NCBI GenBank assembly: GCA_947652925.1
Contig: CANTEW010000002.1
Location: 62,001 to 126,000, forward strand
Origin: an uncultured Lachnospiraceae bacterium
GTDB lineage: Bacteria > Bacillota > Clostridia > Lachnospirales > Lachnospiraceae
DNA: 64,000 nt
Direction of reading: 5' to 3'
Positions 1 to 8,354 of the stretch are shown here, piece by piece (within the stretch, counting starts at the first letter, position 1; each line of letters opens with the position of its first letter). The position numbers were made by a program, and so were the translations under genes. The notes under the pieces are model-generated. The model saw nothing but the letters and a program-made list of their open reading frames with translations. It made no database searches and was not told where the DNA came from.

Positions 1-999
1 TGCTATATCATTCAACTGATCCAGTGAGGATCTGCCCACTTTATCCTGCTGGGCTCTCTCATGATCGGCAAATTCTTTTTCGAACCAGCGCATGACACTC
101 CCGCCTCCGGTGGTGCCTCCCTGCAGCAGCCACTTCCCTGGTACCACATGATGGCTCAAGATCAGCCTGGGATCCGCAGCGCAGGTATCCATACAGACAC
201 TCATACCGCCCGCCTGTCCGCCCTGTTCCTGGGTCTCTCCTGCCTCCAACACCCCTGCACCCAGCGCACTGCATGCAGCATCCAATCCTCCGGCGGCTAC
301 AGGCGTACCCTCCAGCAATCCGGTGAGTCCGGCCGCCTCTTTCGAGACACCGCCCACGATCTTATGACAGGGATAGATGTCCGGCAGAAAATGTCCCGGG
401 ATGCCCAACCTCTCCCGCATCCGCTCATCCCAGACACCCTGTCCCATATCAAAACAATGGAGACCATATCCCTGGGACATATCCTGAGTAGGCATTCCCG
501 TAAGGCGGTATACCAAAAAACTATTGCATTGGAGTATCTTGTCGATCTTATCATATACCTGGGGCATCTTTTCTTTATACCAGAGGATCTTTCCCGTGGT
601 ATAAAAGGGCTGCAGCGGATTGCCGCTCACCCGGAAAAAATCCTCCTCCCCATATCGCTCCCTGAGCCTGGCACAGATCTCGCCAGATCTGATATCCATC
701 CACAGCGGTGTATCTGCCAGGACTTCCCCTTCCCGGTCCACCGCCACAGCCGCCCAGCTCATCCCGTCCACGCCGATACCTTTCACATCTGACGGGAAGA
801 TACTGTTTTCTTCCAATAACCGCCGGATAGTCTGGCATACAGCCGTCCACCAATCCTGAGGAGACTGTTCCGCCCACCCCGGTCTCGGATGATATATGGG
901 ATATCTGCCTGTACCCGCAGCCACTACTGTCCCATCTTTCTGGAAAAAAGCAACTTTACAGGAACTTGTCCCCACGTCGATCCCTAATAATAGTTCCAT
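1..999 (-). CDS. FGGY-family carbohydrate kinase (xylulokinase-like), C-terminus beyond the window
   Basis: ATP-dependent sugar kinase of the FGGY family, which phosphorylates pentuloses or related sugars in the cytoplasm. The 333 codons present read MELLLGIDVGTSSCKVAF (N-terminal phosphate loop), then GVDGMSW, GGLDAACSALGAG and GGTTGGGSVMRWF. All are typical of xylulokinase-like members. The gene runs off position 1, so the second actin-like domain and the stop are not seen. The start at 999 has an SD (GGAGG) five bases upstream. An in-frame ATG at 1056 would add 19 residues that do not fit the family. The nearby sugar ABC transporter, polyol dehydrogenase and ROK regulator suggest a pentitol or pentose pathway in which this kinase acts on the keto-sugar. 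Exact substrate is inference. Confidence 0.88.
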   Translation of the reverse strand, partial: MELLLGIDVGTSSCKVAFFQKDGTVVAAGTGRYPIYHPRPGWAEQSPQDWWTAVCQTIRRLLEENSIFPSDVKGIGVDGMSWAAVAVDREGEVLADTPLWMDIRSGEICARLRERYGEEDFFRVSGNPLQPFYTTGKILWYKEKMPQVYDKIDKILQCNSFLVYRLTGMPTQDMSQGYGLHCFDMGQGVWDERMRERLGIPGHFLPDIYPCHKIVGGVSKEAAGLTGLLEGTPVAAGGLDAACSALGAGVLEAGETQEQGGQAGGMSVCMDTCAADPRLILSHHVVPGKWLLQGGTTGGGSVMRWFEKEFADHERAQQDKVGRSSLDQLNDIA

Positions 1000-1442
1000 G
1001 ACTACCTCCGTCACAGCAAAACACCTGACTGCTACAACTGTACTGCCCATATCCATCAAAACCCCTCGCCTGATCTCCCATCAGACCGTGTTGGCGCCCA
1101 TCAATGATGCCATCCCATCACCTCACTCAGCCGCCCTGCTGCTGAAAGATCGTTCGGCGGATCTTTGCTAAACATGAATGGTACACTACTTTCACTTTAC
1201 ACACATACTTTACCAGCCTTCAAAACTTTTGTAAATAAAAAAAAGCCATAAATTTTTTCTAAAGTGTACATTTGATGATCATAATGTATATTTTATATTA
1301 TCCATATAATATATTGTAAAAATAAATAAATAATAAAATGTTTTTTAAAATCCAAAAAAAGCATTGATTATCCCCCTGAAAAAATGTTACTCTAGATATG
1401 TATCAAAGAGACTGCTCCAAATTGAAAAAAAGGATATAAAAT
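1000..1442. other. Intergenic region: long AT-rich kinase leader
   Basis: These 443 bases separate the kinase (leftward) from the small plus-strand gene. The half near 1180-1400 is very AT-rich. On the minus strand a possible promoter TTTACA-N17-TATAAA lies around 1280-1319, implying a leader of roughly 270 bases. The leader contains a small inverted repeat AAAGATC/GATCTTT at 1147-1168. I see no tRNA, riboswitch consensus or convincing gene. Confidence 0.4.
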
Positions 1443-1817
1443 ATGTTTGATAAAAATGATATATCTTTATTAAAAAATATGTTTGCACAGCTGGAGTCCA
1501 AAATGGACAAACGTTTCGCAGGATTTAATGCAAGGACCGACAAGCTCATTGCCAAGATGCAGGCTGACACTGACAAACGTCTGAAAGAATCCGATGCCAT
1601 GAACAATGAGCGGATCATCCAGTCTGAAAGTTTTCTTTTAGATGAGATAGCGCGTATGCAGAGGATATCAGACGAAAAATTCTCTGCCGTTTGTGAAAAA
1701 CTTGACGAATTAAAACAATACTATCATATTGCAGAACTGGACAGTGACACGATCACCATACTCTTAAGGTCGGTCAGCGATCTGCAGAAACGCGTTGAAA
1801 TCTTAGAGCATAGATAA
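1443..1817 (+). CDS. Small coiled-coil protein of unknown function
   Basis: A 124-residue protein with no recognised catalytic motif. It is almost entirely charged helix with heptad-like spacing (LESKMDKRFAGFNARTDKL, then MQRISDEKFSAVCEKLDEL and a C-terminal LLRSVSDLQKRVEILEHR), so a coiled-coil oligomer is likely. There is no signal peptide or membrane segment. An AAGGA SD lies upstream of the ATG. It stands alone, in the opposite direction to its neighbours, between the transporter operon and the kinase, and is closed by the hairpin at 1838-1861. Similar short coiled-coil proteins occur as scattered single genes in Lachnospiraceae. No function can be assigned. Confidence 0.7.
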   Translation: MFDKNDISLLKNMFAQLESKMDKRFAGFNARTDKLIAKMQADTDKRLKESDAMNNERIIQSESFLLDEIARMQRISDEKFSAVCEKLDELKQYYHIAELDSDTITILLRSVSDLQKRVEILEHR

Positions 1818-1837
1818 TGTGGTCTTTTACATAAGAA

Positions 1838-1861
1838 GATCCCAGTATCTCTACTGGGATC
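1838..1861. terminator. Hairpin between converging genes
   Basis: GATCCCAGTA and TACTGGGATC form a perfect 10-bp stem with a 4-base loop. Outer arms (CATAAGA/TCTTATG) extend it to about 1829-1874. It sits between the coiled-coil gene and the permease gene, which converge, and could terminate both. No long U tract is present on either strand. Confidence 0.6.
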
Positions 1862-1891
1862 CCATGATCTTATGATATGATCATATTGACC

Positions 1892-2842
1892 TTAGTTTGA
1901 CTGTTTCTTTTTCTGGATACAGTCGAATCCAACTGCAAGTGCGAGTACAACACCCATAACTATGTTCTGTACATAAGAATTGATATTCATAAGTACCATA
2001 CCATTTTTTAGAGCACCAATGATAAATGTACCGGCTACAACACCTGACATCTTACCATAACCACCGGTCACAGATACACCGCCCAATACTACACATGTGA
2101 TAACATCAAATTCATATCCATCACCAGCATTTGCCATACCAGAATTTGTACGGGACAAGATGACCAGCCCTGCAAGGCCTGCAAAGAATCCAGACAATGC
2201 AAATACGAGATATTTGATCCTCCCTACACGGATACCGGACAATTTTGCCGCTTCCACATTACCGCCTACTGCATAGAAATAGCGTCCAAAATATGTTTTA
2301 TTCAAGATAAATGAACCTATCGCAAAACAGATCGCCATGATGATCACAGGGACTGGGATGATCCATACATATGCCTGACCGATCACTTTAAAGCTCTCTG
2401 TAAATCCGTTGATCGGGAGACCGCCGCAGATGATATAAGTCAGACCCAGAAAAGCCGTCTGTGTGGCAAATGTCGCGATCAATGCAGGGATACCCACTGT
2501 AGATACCATGAAACCATTTAATACACCGATCAAAGTGGCGATAGCCAGAGTGAGGATGATCGCTACGACCATAGGCATCCCCATATTTACCATAAAATAT
2601 GCACAGATGATATTCACAAAAGATATGATCGTACCAGTTGACAGATCGATGTCCCCAAGAAGGATAACGAATGTCATACCGATGGATGCGATCCCATAAA
2701 AGGATACCTGACGGATCATCATAAACAAGTTATTTGGATTGATAAATCTGGGATTTGCTATTGTAAACGCAAGGACAAGCACTACAAATACCACCCAGAT
2801 TGCTTTATCTTTCAATTGATATGCTAACGTATTTTCTTTCAT
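1892..2842 (-). CDS. Sugar ABC transporter permease (RbsC/XylH type)
   Basis: Membrane permease of a carbohydrate-uptake-2 (ribose/xylose/galactose type) ABC importer. The 316 residues are a series of hydrophobic helices covering nearly the whole chain. Family-typical signatures are GDIDLSTGTIISF, GGNVEAAKLSGI (cytoplasmic coupling loop) and VLGGVSVTGGYGKMSGVV. Length matches RbsC. It starts 5 bases after the stop of the ATPase gene, so the two are co-transcribed and probably translationally coupled. It should assemble with the ATPase and with the lipoprotein encoded upstream. The substrate is not readable from the permease. The neighbouring dehydrogenase and kinase suggest a pentose or pentitol. 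Confidence 0.93.
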   Translation of the reverse strand: MKENTLAYQLKDKAIWVVFVVLVLAFTIANPRFINPNNLFMMIRQVSFYGIASIGMTFVILLGDIDLSTGTIISFVNIICAYFMVNMGMPMVVAIILTLAIATLIGVLNGFMVSTVGIPALIATFATQTAFLGLTYIICGGLPINGFTESFKVIGQAYVWIIPVPVIIMAICFAIGSFILNKTYFGRYFYAVGGNVEAAKLSGIRVGRIKYLVFALSGFFAGLAGLVILSRTNSGMANAGDGYEFDVITCVVLGGVSVTGGYGKMSGVVAGTFIIGALKNGMVLMNINSYVQNIVMGVVLALAVGFDCIQKKKQSN

Positions 2843-2847
2843 ATGGC

Positions 2848-4356
2848 TTAACCCTCCTCAATATTTGCTGCGGATGCATATGCCATGATCGTCTCCTGGC
2901 TGAACTCATCTTTTTCCAGTTCTCCGGTCATCTCACCTTCCGCCAGCACCATAATCCTGTCCGACATGCCCATCAATTCCTCCATCTCAGAAGAGATCAT
3001 CAGAAGAGCCTTGCCTTCTTTCTCCACCAGGTCATTCATCAGCTTGTAGATCTCATATTTTGCACCGATGTCGATACCTCTGGTAGGTTCATCAAAGATG
3101 ATCAGCTCCGAATCAGCTGCCAGCCACCTTCCCAGGATGACTTTCTGCTGATTACCACCGCTCAGATTTTTTACGAGCTGATGCAGTGACGGAGTTTTTA
3201 TCGCCATATTATCCCGGTATTTTTCCGCGATCTCCATCTCCTGTTTGGAGTTGATCACACTCAATGTTGAATTTCTCTCATAAATCGGCATATTGATATT
3301 GTTTTTTATGGATATGCCAAGCATAGCCCCGTGACGCTTCCGGTCTTCCGGCACAAGTGCTATACCCAAATCTATCGCTTCCCTGGGACTTTTTGGGTTG
3401 ATTTCTTTTCCTCTAAAGATGATCTGTCCGGACTCCTTTGCCGCCGCACCGAAGATCATCTCCGCAAGTTCTGTCCTTCCGGCACCCACCAGGCCTCCCA
3501 GGCCGAGGATCTCACCTTTATGGAGTTTCAGATTTATATTTTTATCTCCATTTCCTGTAACATCCTTTAATTCCAGCATGACTTCATCTTTTTTGATGCA
3601 GTCACCCCTGGGCGGGTACGTCTCTGTCAGCTCACGCCCTACCATAAGCTTGATCAGTTCCTGGACCTCACTGTCTTTTGTTATCAATGTCTTCACATAT
3701 TCCCCATCCCGCATGACTAAGATGCGGTCTGAGAGTCTGTAGATCTCTTCTAGTCTGTGGGATATGTAGATGATAGATATCCCCTCTTTGCGCAGCCGTT
3801 CTACCACCATGAACATGCTCTCTACTTCAGCGCTGGTCAAAGGTGCCGAAGGTTCATCCATGATCAGGATCTTCGCATTCTGCTGGATGGCTTTTGCGAT
3901 CTCGACCATCTGCTGATACCCTACGGTCAGATTTTTCATCAAGGCTTTCGGATCGATCTTGATCCTGAGCTGCTCAAAAGCCTTGGCAGCTTCTTCTTCC
4001 ATTGCCTTCTTGTCAACTACGATGCCTTTTCGGATAGGCCTCCCCAAAAACAGATTTTCTGCCGCTGACAATTCTTTTACATTATTAAATTCCTGATATA
4101 TGATCGCGATCCCGTTTTCCGCCGCAAGCTGGGGCGTCATACTGGTAAATTCTTTACCGTTTACGATGATCTTTCCGGAAGTGGGGATAACCGCCCCTGA
4201 ACAGCATTTGATCAGCGTAGATTTACCGGCCCCGTTTTCTCCGATCAGTGCCAGGATCTCGCCTTTCTTCAGTTCCAATGTAACGTCCTTCAGCGCCACA
4301 ACACCCGGGTATTCTTTTCTTATATGCTGTAATTGTAATACATATTCTTCGCTCAT
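2848..4356 (-). CDS. Sugar ABC transporter ATPase with two nucleotide-binding domains (RbsA/XylG type)
   Basis: Cytoplasmic ATPase driving the sugar importer, 502 residues with two fused ABC domains. The N-terminal domain has Walker A GENGAGKST near residue 38, signature LTVGYQQMVEIAKAI and Walker B ILIMDEPSAPLT. The C-terminal domain has the degenerate P-loop GGLVGAGRTELAE, a normal LSGGNQQKV signature and IIFDEPTRGIDIGAK. This asymmetry, one canonical and one degenerate site, is normal for RbsA, MglA and XylG. It lies between the binding-protein gene (116 bases upstream, with a hairpin in the gap) and the permease (5 bases downstream). Confidence 0.95.
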   Translation of the reverse strand: MSEEYVLQLQHIRKEYPGVVALKDVTLELKKGEILALIGENGAGKSTLIKCCSGAVIPTSGKIIVNGKEFTSMTPQLAAENGIAIIYQEFNNVKELSAAENLFLGRPIRKGIVVDKKAMEEEAAKAFEQLRIKIDPKALMKNLTVGYQQMVEIAKAIQQNAKILIMDEPSAPLTSAEVESMFMVVERLRKEGISIIYISHRLEEIYRLSDRILVMRDGEYVKTLITKDSEVQELIKLMVGRELTETYPPRGDCIKKDEVMLELKDVTGNGDKNINLKLHKGEILGLGGLVGAGRTELAEMIFGAAAKESGQIIFRGKEINPKSPREAIDLGIALVPEDRKRHGAMLGISIKNNINMPIYERNSTLSVINSKQEMEIAEKYRDNMAIKTPSLHQLVKNLSGGNQQKVILGRWLAADSELIIFDEPTRGIDIGAKYEIYKLMNDLVEKEGKALLMISSEMEELMGMSDRIMVLAEGEMTGELEKDEFSQETIMAYASAANIEEG

Positions 4357-4392
4357 ATTCTTCCCCCCGTGGCCATATATTCCCTATGATTT

Positions 4393-4421
4393 AGAGGCGG
4401 TCAAAATTATGAACCGCCTCT
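4393..4421 (-). other. Intercistronic stem-loop between binding-protein and ATPase genes
   Basis: AGAGGCGGT and ACCGCCTCT pair over 9 bp with an 11-base loop, 52 bases after the binding-protein stop codon. There is no U tract after it on the minus strand, so a 3'-end stabiliser or partial terminator is more likely than a full terminator. Such hairpins often let the binding-protein mRNA accumulate above the membrane components (general knowledge of binding-protein operons). Confidence 0.6.
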
Positions 4422-4472
4422 ATCTTTTATCTAACTTTTACTGTCTATTTTTTACGAACAGTAAGGATCCTC

Positions 4473-5540
4473 TTACATACCAGCCTGGATCTCTTCTACG
4501 TTATCCGCGGTGATCGGACCAGTCGTCCTGTAAACATCATGTTTGTCACCTGAGAAATCATCGCCTGCCAAGATAGCATCGAACATATCCAGACAAGCCT
4601 GTGCTGTATCTGTGCTGGAACCCTCGAAACCAACGATCGCGCGGACTGCCTCATCGCCTGCTGCAAGAGACTCTAACTGCTGCGGTGTAACGTCTGTTGT
4701 GATGACACCAACGTTTTCCGGGATCTTGCCAGCGCCGCCGAATTTCTGCAGGAGAGCTTCATTCGCACCGATCATAGCGCCTGCGCCCACACCTACATAG
4801 ATGCCGCAGTCAGGATGTGCGGAAAGGGTTGTCTCAACGTTTGCCTGTGCCTCGTTTGCCAACAGACCATCGATCTCTGCTACGATCTCATAGTTACCTT
4901 CTTCACAGTTCTCTTCCAGACCTGCTTCGATACCATTCTGTCTCTCCAACAGGACTTTTGTGGACGGATATCCGATCACACATACTTCTGCAGGTTCGTC
5001 TTTTGTATAATGTTCATTGATAAACTCAGCGGCAGCTTTACCGATATCGTTGCCCAGCGCTGTGTTATCCAGTACCCAGTTTGCTGTCGTATTCGTCATC
5101 GGATCGTCCCAGCACATAACTTTGATGCCTGCGTCCAGTGCTTCGCCGCATACTGTCTCTACAGCTTCTGCATCAGAGGGATGCACCATGATCAGGTTAC
5201 AGCCGGATGAGATAAAGTTTTCGATCTGGCTGATCTGTGTCGCTGAATTATCTTCACAGTCGATCAATGTGTAATCATAGCCTTTTGCTTTCATCAGCTC
5301 TTCCAGCTTACCCATAACGCCTGCCCAGTAGTCATTCTTCAAGTCCTGGATGGTGATACCGATCTTCACATCGTCAGTAGCAGCCTCGGCATCATCGCCG
5401 CTGTCCCCAGCATCATCAGCAGTATCGCTCGTCTCGCTGCTCCCACTGTCAGAGCTGCCTGAGGATCCTCCGGAACAACCCACCATCATTGACGCTGCCA
5501 TCGCTACGCAAAGGATCGCGCATAAGATCTTTTTCTTCAT
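4473..5540 (-). CDS. Sugar-binding lipoprotein of the ABC transporter (periplasmic binding protein-like, RbsB type)
   Basis: Solute receptor of the importer, 355 residues. It has a lipoprotein signal peptide (KKK, hydrophobic stretch, then MVGC with the lipidated Cys at residue 22). A Ser/Asp/Glu-rich linker runs to about residue 55, followed by a periplasmic-binding-protein type 4 fold starting DVKIGITIQDLKNDYWAGVM. Later segments such as LIMVHPSDAEAVETVC and VMCWDDPMTNT fit the RbsB/XylF group. The acidic linker holds the domain away from the membrane. It is the third gene of the unit, after the dehydrogenase (111-base gap) and before the ATPase. The substrate cannot be read directly. Confidence 0.92.
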   Translation of the reverse strand: MKKKILCAILCVAMAASMMVGCSGGSSGSSDSGSSETSDTADDAGDSGDDAEAATDDVKIGITIQDLKNDYWAGVMGKLEELMKAKGYDYTLIDCEDNSATQISQIENFISSGCNLIMVHPSDAEAVETVCGEALDAGIKVMCWDDPMTNTTANWVLDNTALGNDIGKAAAEFINEHYTKDEPAEVCVIGYPSTKVLLERQNGIEAGLEENCEEGNYEIVAEIDGLLANEAQANVETTLSAHPDCGIYVGVGAGAMIGANEALLQKFGGAGKIPENVGVITTDVTPQQLESLAAGDEAVRAIVGFEGSSTDTAQACLDMFDAILAGDDFSGDKHDVYRTTGPITADNVEEIQAGM

Positions 5541-5651
5541 AACTACAAATTCCTCCCTTTTTTATTTATATTTTTATAGCTTAGCTATCAGCTATCCCAT
5601 TGAGATATCCCACTGTGTGGACAGTACTCTAGAGCGTGTTTGAAAAATGCT
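5541..5651. repeat. Short gap with an 18-base dispersed repeat
   Basis: Between the dehydrogenase and binding-protein genes. Bases 5629-5646 are CTAGAGCGTGTTTGAAAA, the exact reverse complement of bases 47872-47889 near the origin. Flanking bases (AGTACT next to CTAG) resemble the ends of the palindromic element at 59969-60018. It is probably a remnant of a dispersed repeat. Confidence 0.5.
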
Positions 5652-6428
5652 TTAGAAACAAGTAAATGCTCCATCCACCACAAAATCAGAACCTGTGGTA
5701 AAGCTGCTGGCGTCTCCGGCCAGATATACACAGATGGCCTGGAGTTCTTCCGGTTTCCCAAGACTGTGCATAGGAGCCATCTCATTCCATTTCTCGATCA
5801 GTGATGTAAGGTTTTTATCATTTGTGATCAATTCTGTACCTATATATCCCGGACTGATACAGTTTACACGGACGCCTTTTGTCGCCCATTCAACAGCCAT
5901 GGACTTTGTGAGCTGGATGACACCTGCTTTAGAAGCATTGTATGCGCATTGGGGCTGCGGTACGTTTACGATATGGCCCGACATGGACGCCGTATTGATG
6001 ATAGACCCTTTCCCCTGTTTTAACATCTGCTTTCCTGCTGCCTGTGCGGTCAGGAATACTCCTGTCAGATTGATATCGATGACCTTTTTCCACTGTTCAA
6101 AAGACATCTCTTCCGCAGCCACGTTGATGCAGATACCCGCATTACAGAAAGCAGCGTCCAGCTTCCCATAAGTATCCACCACTTCTTTGACCATGGCGTC
6201 TACCTGTCCCGGATCTGTCACATCTGTCTTGATGGCGATCGCTCTGACTTTGTTCTCCTCCGCTAACTCAGCGGCAGTCTTCTTCGCCTCTTCAATGTCC
6301 ACATCCACGATCGCAAGGTCCGCTCCAGCCTCCGCAAAAGCTGTGGCTACGCTCTTTCCGATCCCCCTGGCTCCTCCGGTCACAAAGATCGACCTTCCGT
6401 CAAGCCTCATTTTTTCGATGATACCCAA
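5652..6428 (-). CDS. Short-chain dehydrogenase, arabinitol/sorbitol dehydrogenase-like
   Basis: NAD(P)-dependent oxidoreductase of the classical SDR family. It has the Rossmann motif TGGARGIG near the N-terminus, the NAG motif (CNAGICIN), a catalytic Ser in ASMSGHI and the YxxxK pair in YNASKAGVIQ. The stretch MSGHIVNVPQPQCAYN is typical of D-arabinitol 2-dehydrogenase, mannitol and sorbose-reductase type SDRs, so oxidation of a pentitol to a ketopentose is the best guess. The start chosen is TTG at 6428, with AAGGAGG 8 bases upstream. An ATG 21 bases earlier would put that SD inside the gene and itself has no SD. The product is 258 residues. It is the first gene of the transporter operon, behind a good promoter at 6510-6538. 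Confidence 0.88.
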   Translation of the reverse strand: MGIIEKMRLDGRSIFVTGGARGIGKSVATAFAEAGADLAIVDVDIEEAKKTAAELAEENKVRAIAIKTDVTDPGQVDAMVKEVVDTYGKLDAAFCNAGICINVAAEEMSFEQWKKVIDINLTGVFLTAQAAGKQMLKQGKGSIINTASMSGHIVNVPQPQCAYNASKAGVIQLTKSMAVEWATKGVRVNCISPGYIGTELITNDKNLTSLIEKWNEMAPMHSLGKPEELQAICVYLAGDASSFTTGSDFVVDGAFTCF

Positions 6429-6509
6429 ATCTTTTCCCTCCTTGATCATTGTCTATATATAAATTCACTAAATAACAAACCGATTTTTTTGACCATTTTC
6501 GTAAATTTA

Positions 6510-6538
6510 ATTATAATTTTTATCTTTTGTCTGCACAA
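6510..6538 (-). promoter_or_regulatory. Promoter of the dehydrogenase-transporter operon
   Basis: On the minus strand TTGTGC (6538-6533), a 17-base spacer and a perfect TATAAT (6515-6510). The spacing and position, about 80 bases before the SDR start, fit a sigma-A promoter. The ROK regulator encoded just upstream is the obvious candidate to control it. Confidence 0.7.
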
Positions 6539-6582
6539 CCCGTAATTGTATCTAAAAGTACCCCTGGAAATTTGTGCATATT

Positions 6583-7752
6583 TTATACCCGATCGATATA
6601 TCGTTCGATCTGATAGACCGCCGCGCCTAAAGCCGACGCCTCTATCCGATACTTACATGCTTTTACATATTCCCCATTCCGGCCAAAAATATTTCTCTCT
6701 GCACATTTTAAACGAAATTTTTCTATGTAAGGTCCCATATGGCTCCCCACATATCCACCTAATACCACATCTCCGTCAAAGCACATCCTAAGGTTATCCA
6801 CAGCGATAGCCAGATCATCCAGATATCTTTCCCATACGGCACTCCATACTTTATTTCCCTCCGCAAGTCCCTGGAAAAAAACAGAGAGATCGCCATCCGC
6901 CATTCCGGCCAGTTTAGACGCTGAACAATATGCATCCAGGCACCCTCTTTTTCCACAATAACAAGTATCGCCTTCCGGATGGATCACCATATGGCCGAAT
7001 TCCCCCGCTCTGCGGTCGTCTCCCATGTATATATCACGGAGACCTCCTTCCTGTATGCTCCAATCCATCTGCGACAAGATATCCTGGTGGAACACGATGG
7101 CACCGCCCACACTATTGCTCAACAAAAGATAGAGTACACTCCTGGACAGGTCCATCCCTGAACACTCTGCGAGAGCTGCAGCATTTGCATCATTCATCAT
7201 GATGCAGGGATAAGAGATATATTTTGTGAGCCCTTTGCCGTCCACATGGTCCAGGCCCAGCGCATGGGAATAGGCGATACCGCCCTGCTGGTCCACGATC
7301 CCCGGGACAGACAGACCCACACCGACGACCTTCTCTTTCGGCACCTGGCTCTCAGACAAAAAGCTTTCCAGCAATCTGCTGATCTTGTGGAAATATGGAT
7401 CATCATATACAAAGGCTTCCCTGACCCGCTCACGCCTCAATATCTTTTCCGAGAGATCGGTCAGTACCAGGCTCACATGATCACAGGTGATATCCAGCCC
7501 CACCGCATAACAGGCATCCCGTACAGAGGCGATGGCTTTCGCCTTCCTTCCCCCCGTGGATTCAAATTCCCCCACTTCCTGTACGATCTGGGATCCTTTC
7601 AATTCCTTGACGATCTGGAGTACTGTAGGCCTGCTCATCCCCAAAGCCGCCGCGATATCGGGCATAGATACCCTGTCCCTGCTATTCAGATAGCGGAATA
7701 CTTTATTGCGGTTCAGCTTCTTCACCTCAATGCTGCTGGCCCCCCTCTTCAT
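6583..7752 (-). CDS. ROK-family transcriptional repressor (XylR/NagC type)
   Basis: DNA-binding sugar-responsive regulator, 389 residues. The N-terminus is a winged helix-turn-helix (residues about 13-65, with VSMPDIAAALGMSRPTVLQIVKEL as the recognition part, written here only to show position). The rest is a ROK sugar-kinase-like fold with GVGLSVPGIVD and the zinc site GEFGHMVIHPEGDTC followed by CGKRGCLDAYCS. It probably represses the adjacent dehydrogenase-transporter operon and releases DNA when it binds a pathway sugar (inference from position and family). Its own start has an AAAAGGGG SD. An imperfect palindrome just upstream may be an operator. Confidence 0.9.
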   Translation of the reverse strand: MKRGASSIEVKKLNRNKVFRYLNSRDRVSMPDIAAALGMSRPTVLQIVKELKGSQIVQEVGEFESTGGRKAKAIASVRDACYAVGLDITCDHVSLVLTDLSEKILRRERVREAFVYDDPYFHKISRLLESFLSESQVPKEKVVGVGLSVPGIVDQQGGIAYSHALGLDHVDGKGLTKYISYPCIMMNDANAAALAECSGMDLSRSVLYLLLSNSVGGAIVFHQDILSQMDWSIQEGGLRDIYMGDDRRAGEFGHMVIHPEGDTCYCGKRGCLDAYCSASKLAGMADGDLSVFFQGLAEGNKVWSAVWERYLDDLAIAVDNLRMCFDGDVVLGGYVGSHMGPYIEKFRLKCAERNIFGRNGEYVKACKYRIEASALGAAVYQIERYIDRV

Positions 7753-7773
7753 AAGATCTTACCCCTTTTTATT

Positions 7774-7798
7774 CCACTTTAATTATGTATTTATTTAA
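7774..7798. promoter_or_regulatory. Possible ROK operator upstream of the regulator gene
   Basis: ACTTTAAT, 9 bases, ATTTAAGT: 8-base arms with one mismatch, AT-rich, directly upstream of the ROK gene. This resembles the AT-rich palindromes bound by XylR/NagC proteins, but no second copy was identified at the SDR promoter, so the call is tentative. Confidence 0.3.
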
Positions 7799-7904
7799 GT
7801 AATATTGTAACATCCATCCTCTGTATAGTCAACACTCTTTTGTCGTTTCTGATATTTAACATAAAAATACAGGTCCAAGATCGGTCATTATCGACAAATA
7901 TCCA

Positions 7905-7934
7905 ACAAAAAAAGCATCCCATCTCTGAGATGCT
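7905..7934 (-). terminator. Rho-independent terminator after the FlhB-C-like gene
   Basis: On the minus strand AGCATC pairs with GATGCT (loop 10 bases), followed directly by a run of seven T. It lies 46 bases after the stop of the gene ending at 7980. Confidence 0.8.
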
Positions 7935-7979
7935 CCCTGACCGCCAAAATCCGCCATAGGCTCCATCTTATGTAGATAC

Positions 7980-8354
7980 TCACATATCCGATGGGCTTTC
8001 CTCCTCTGGCTGATCCGCGCTCTCATCTGGCTGGCTTATCTGTACTCTCTCTTTTTCTCCCTGCTCTTCTCCCGGCGGCTCATTCCCGGGCACAAAATGG
8101 AGAAAATATGCATAGATATCCACCACAGCTTTATACAGTTCCTCCGGTATCTCCATCCCCAGGTTCAACTGGGATAAGACTGTAGCCAGAGAATTATCCT
8201 CATATACCGGGACACCCGTCTCATTGGCGATCTCCACCATCTTTTCAGCCAGGTGGCCCATGCCGGATGCCACCACCACTGGAGCCGCCGACTGACGTTC
8301 ATCGTACTTCAGGGCCACAGCCTTTTTATTCAAAAGATCATTAAATCGTGACAT
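7980..8354 (-). CDS. FlhB C-terminal-domain-like protein (EscU/YscU/FlhB family, YlqH-like)
   Basis: A 124-residue cytoplasmic protein equivalent to the FlhB C-terminal domain without the membrane part. Residues 11-90 (KAVALKYDERQSAAPVVVAS, then GMGHLAEKMVEIANETGVPVYEDN and a LATVLSQLNLGMEIPEELYKAV region, split here) follow the FlhB-C pattern, including the conserved helix after the autocleavage site. The NPTH cleavage motif itself is absent. The C-terminus is an acidic Pro/Glu tail. B. subtilis YlqH is the known stand-alone relative and can partly replace FlhB-C. It overlaps the preceding FliK-like gene by 14 bases, so the two are coupled, and is followed by a terminator. Confidence 0.85.
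   Translation of the reverse strand: MSRFNDLLNKKAVALKYDERQSAAPVVVASGMGHLAEKMVEIANETGVPVYEDNSLATVLSQLNLGMEIPEELYKAVVDIYAYFLHFVPGNEPPGEEQGEKERVQISQPDESADQPEEESPSDM

Noticed and set aside
61..792. 243-residue plus-strand ORF
   Set aside because: Antisense to the FGGY kinase, whose reading frame carries clear family motifs. No SD and low-complexity, Pro/His/Ser-rich content.
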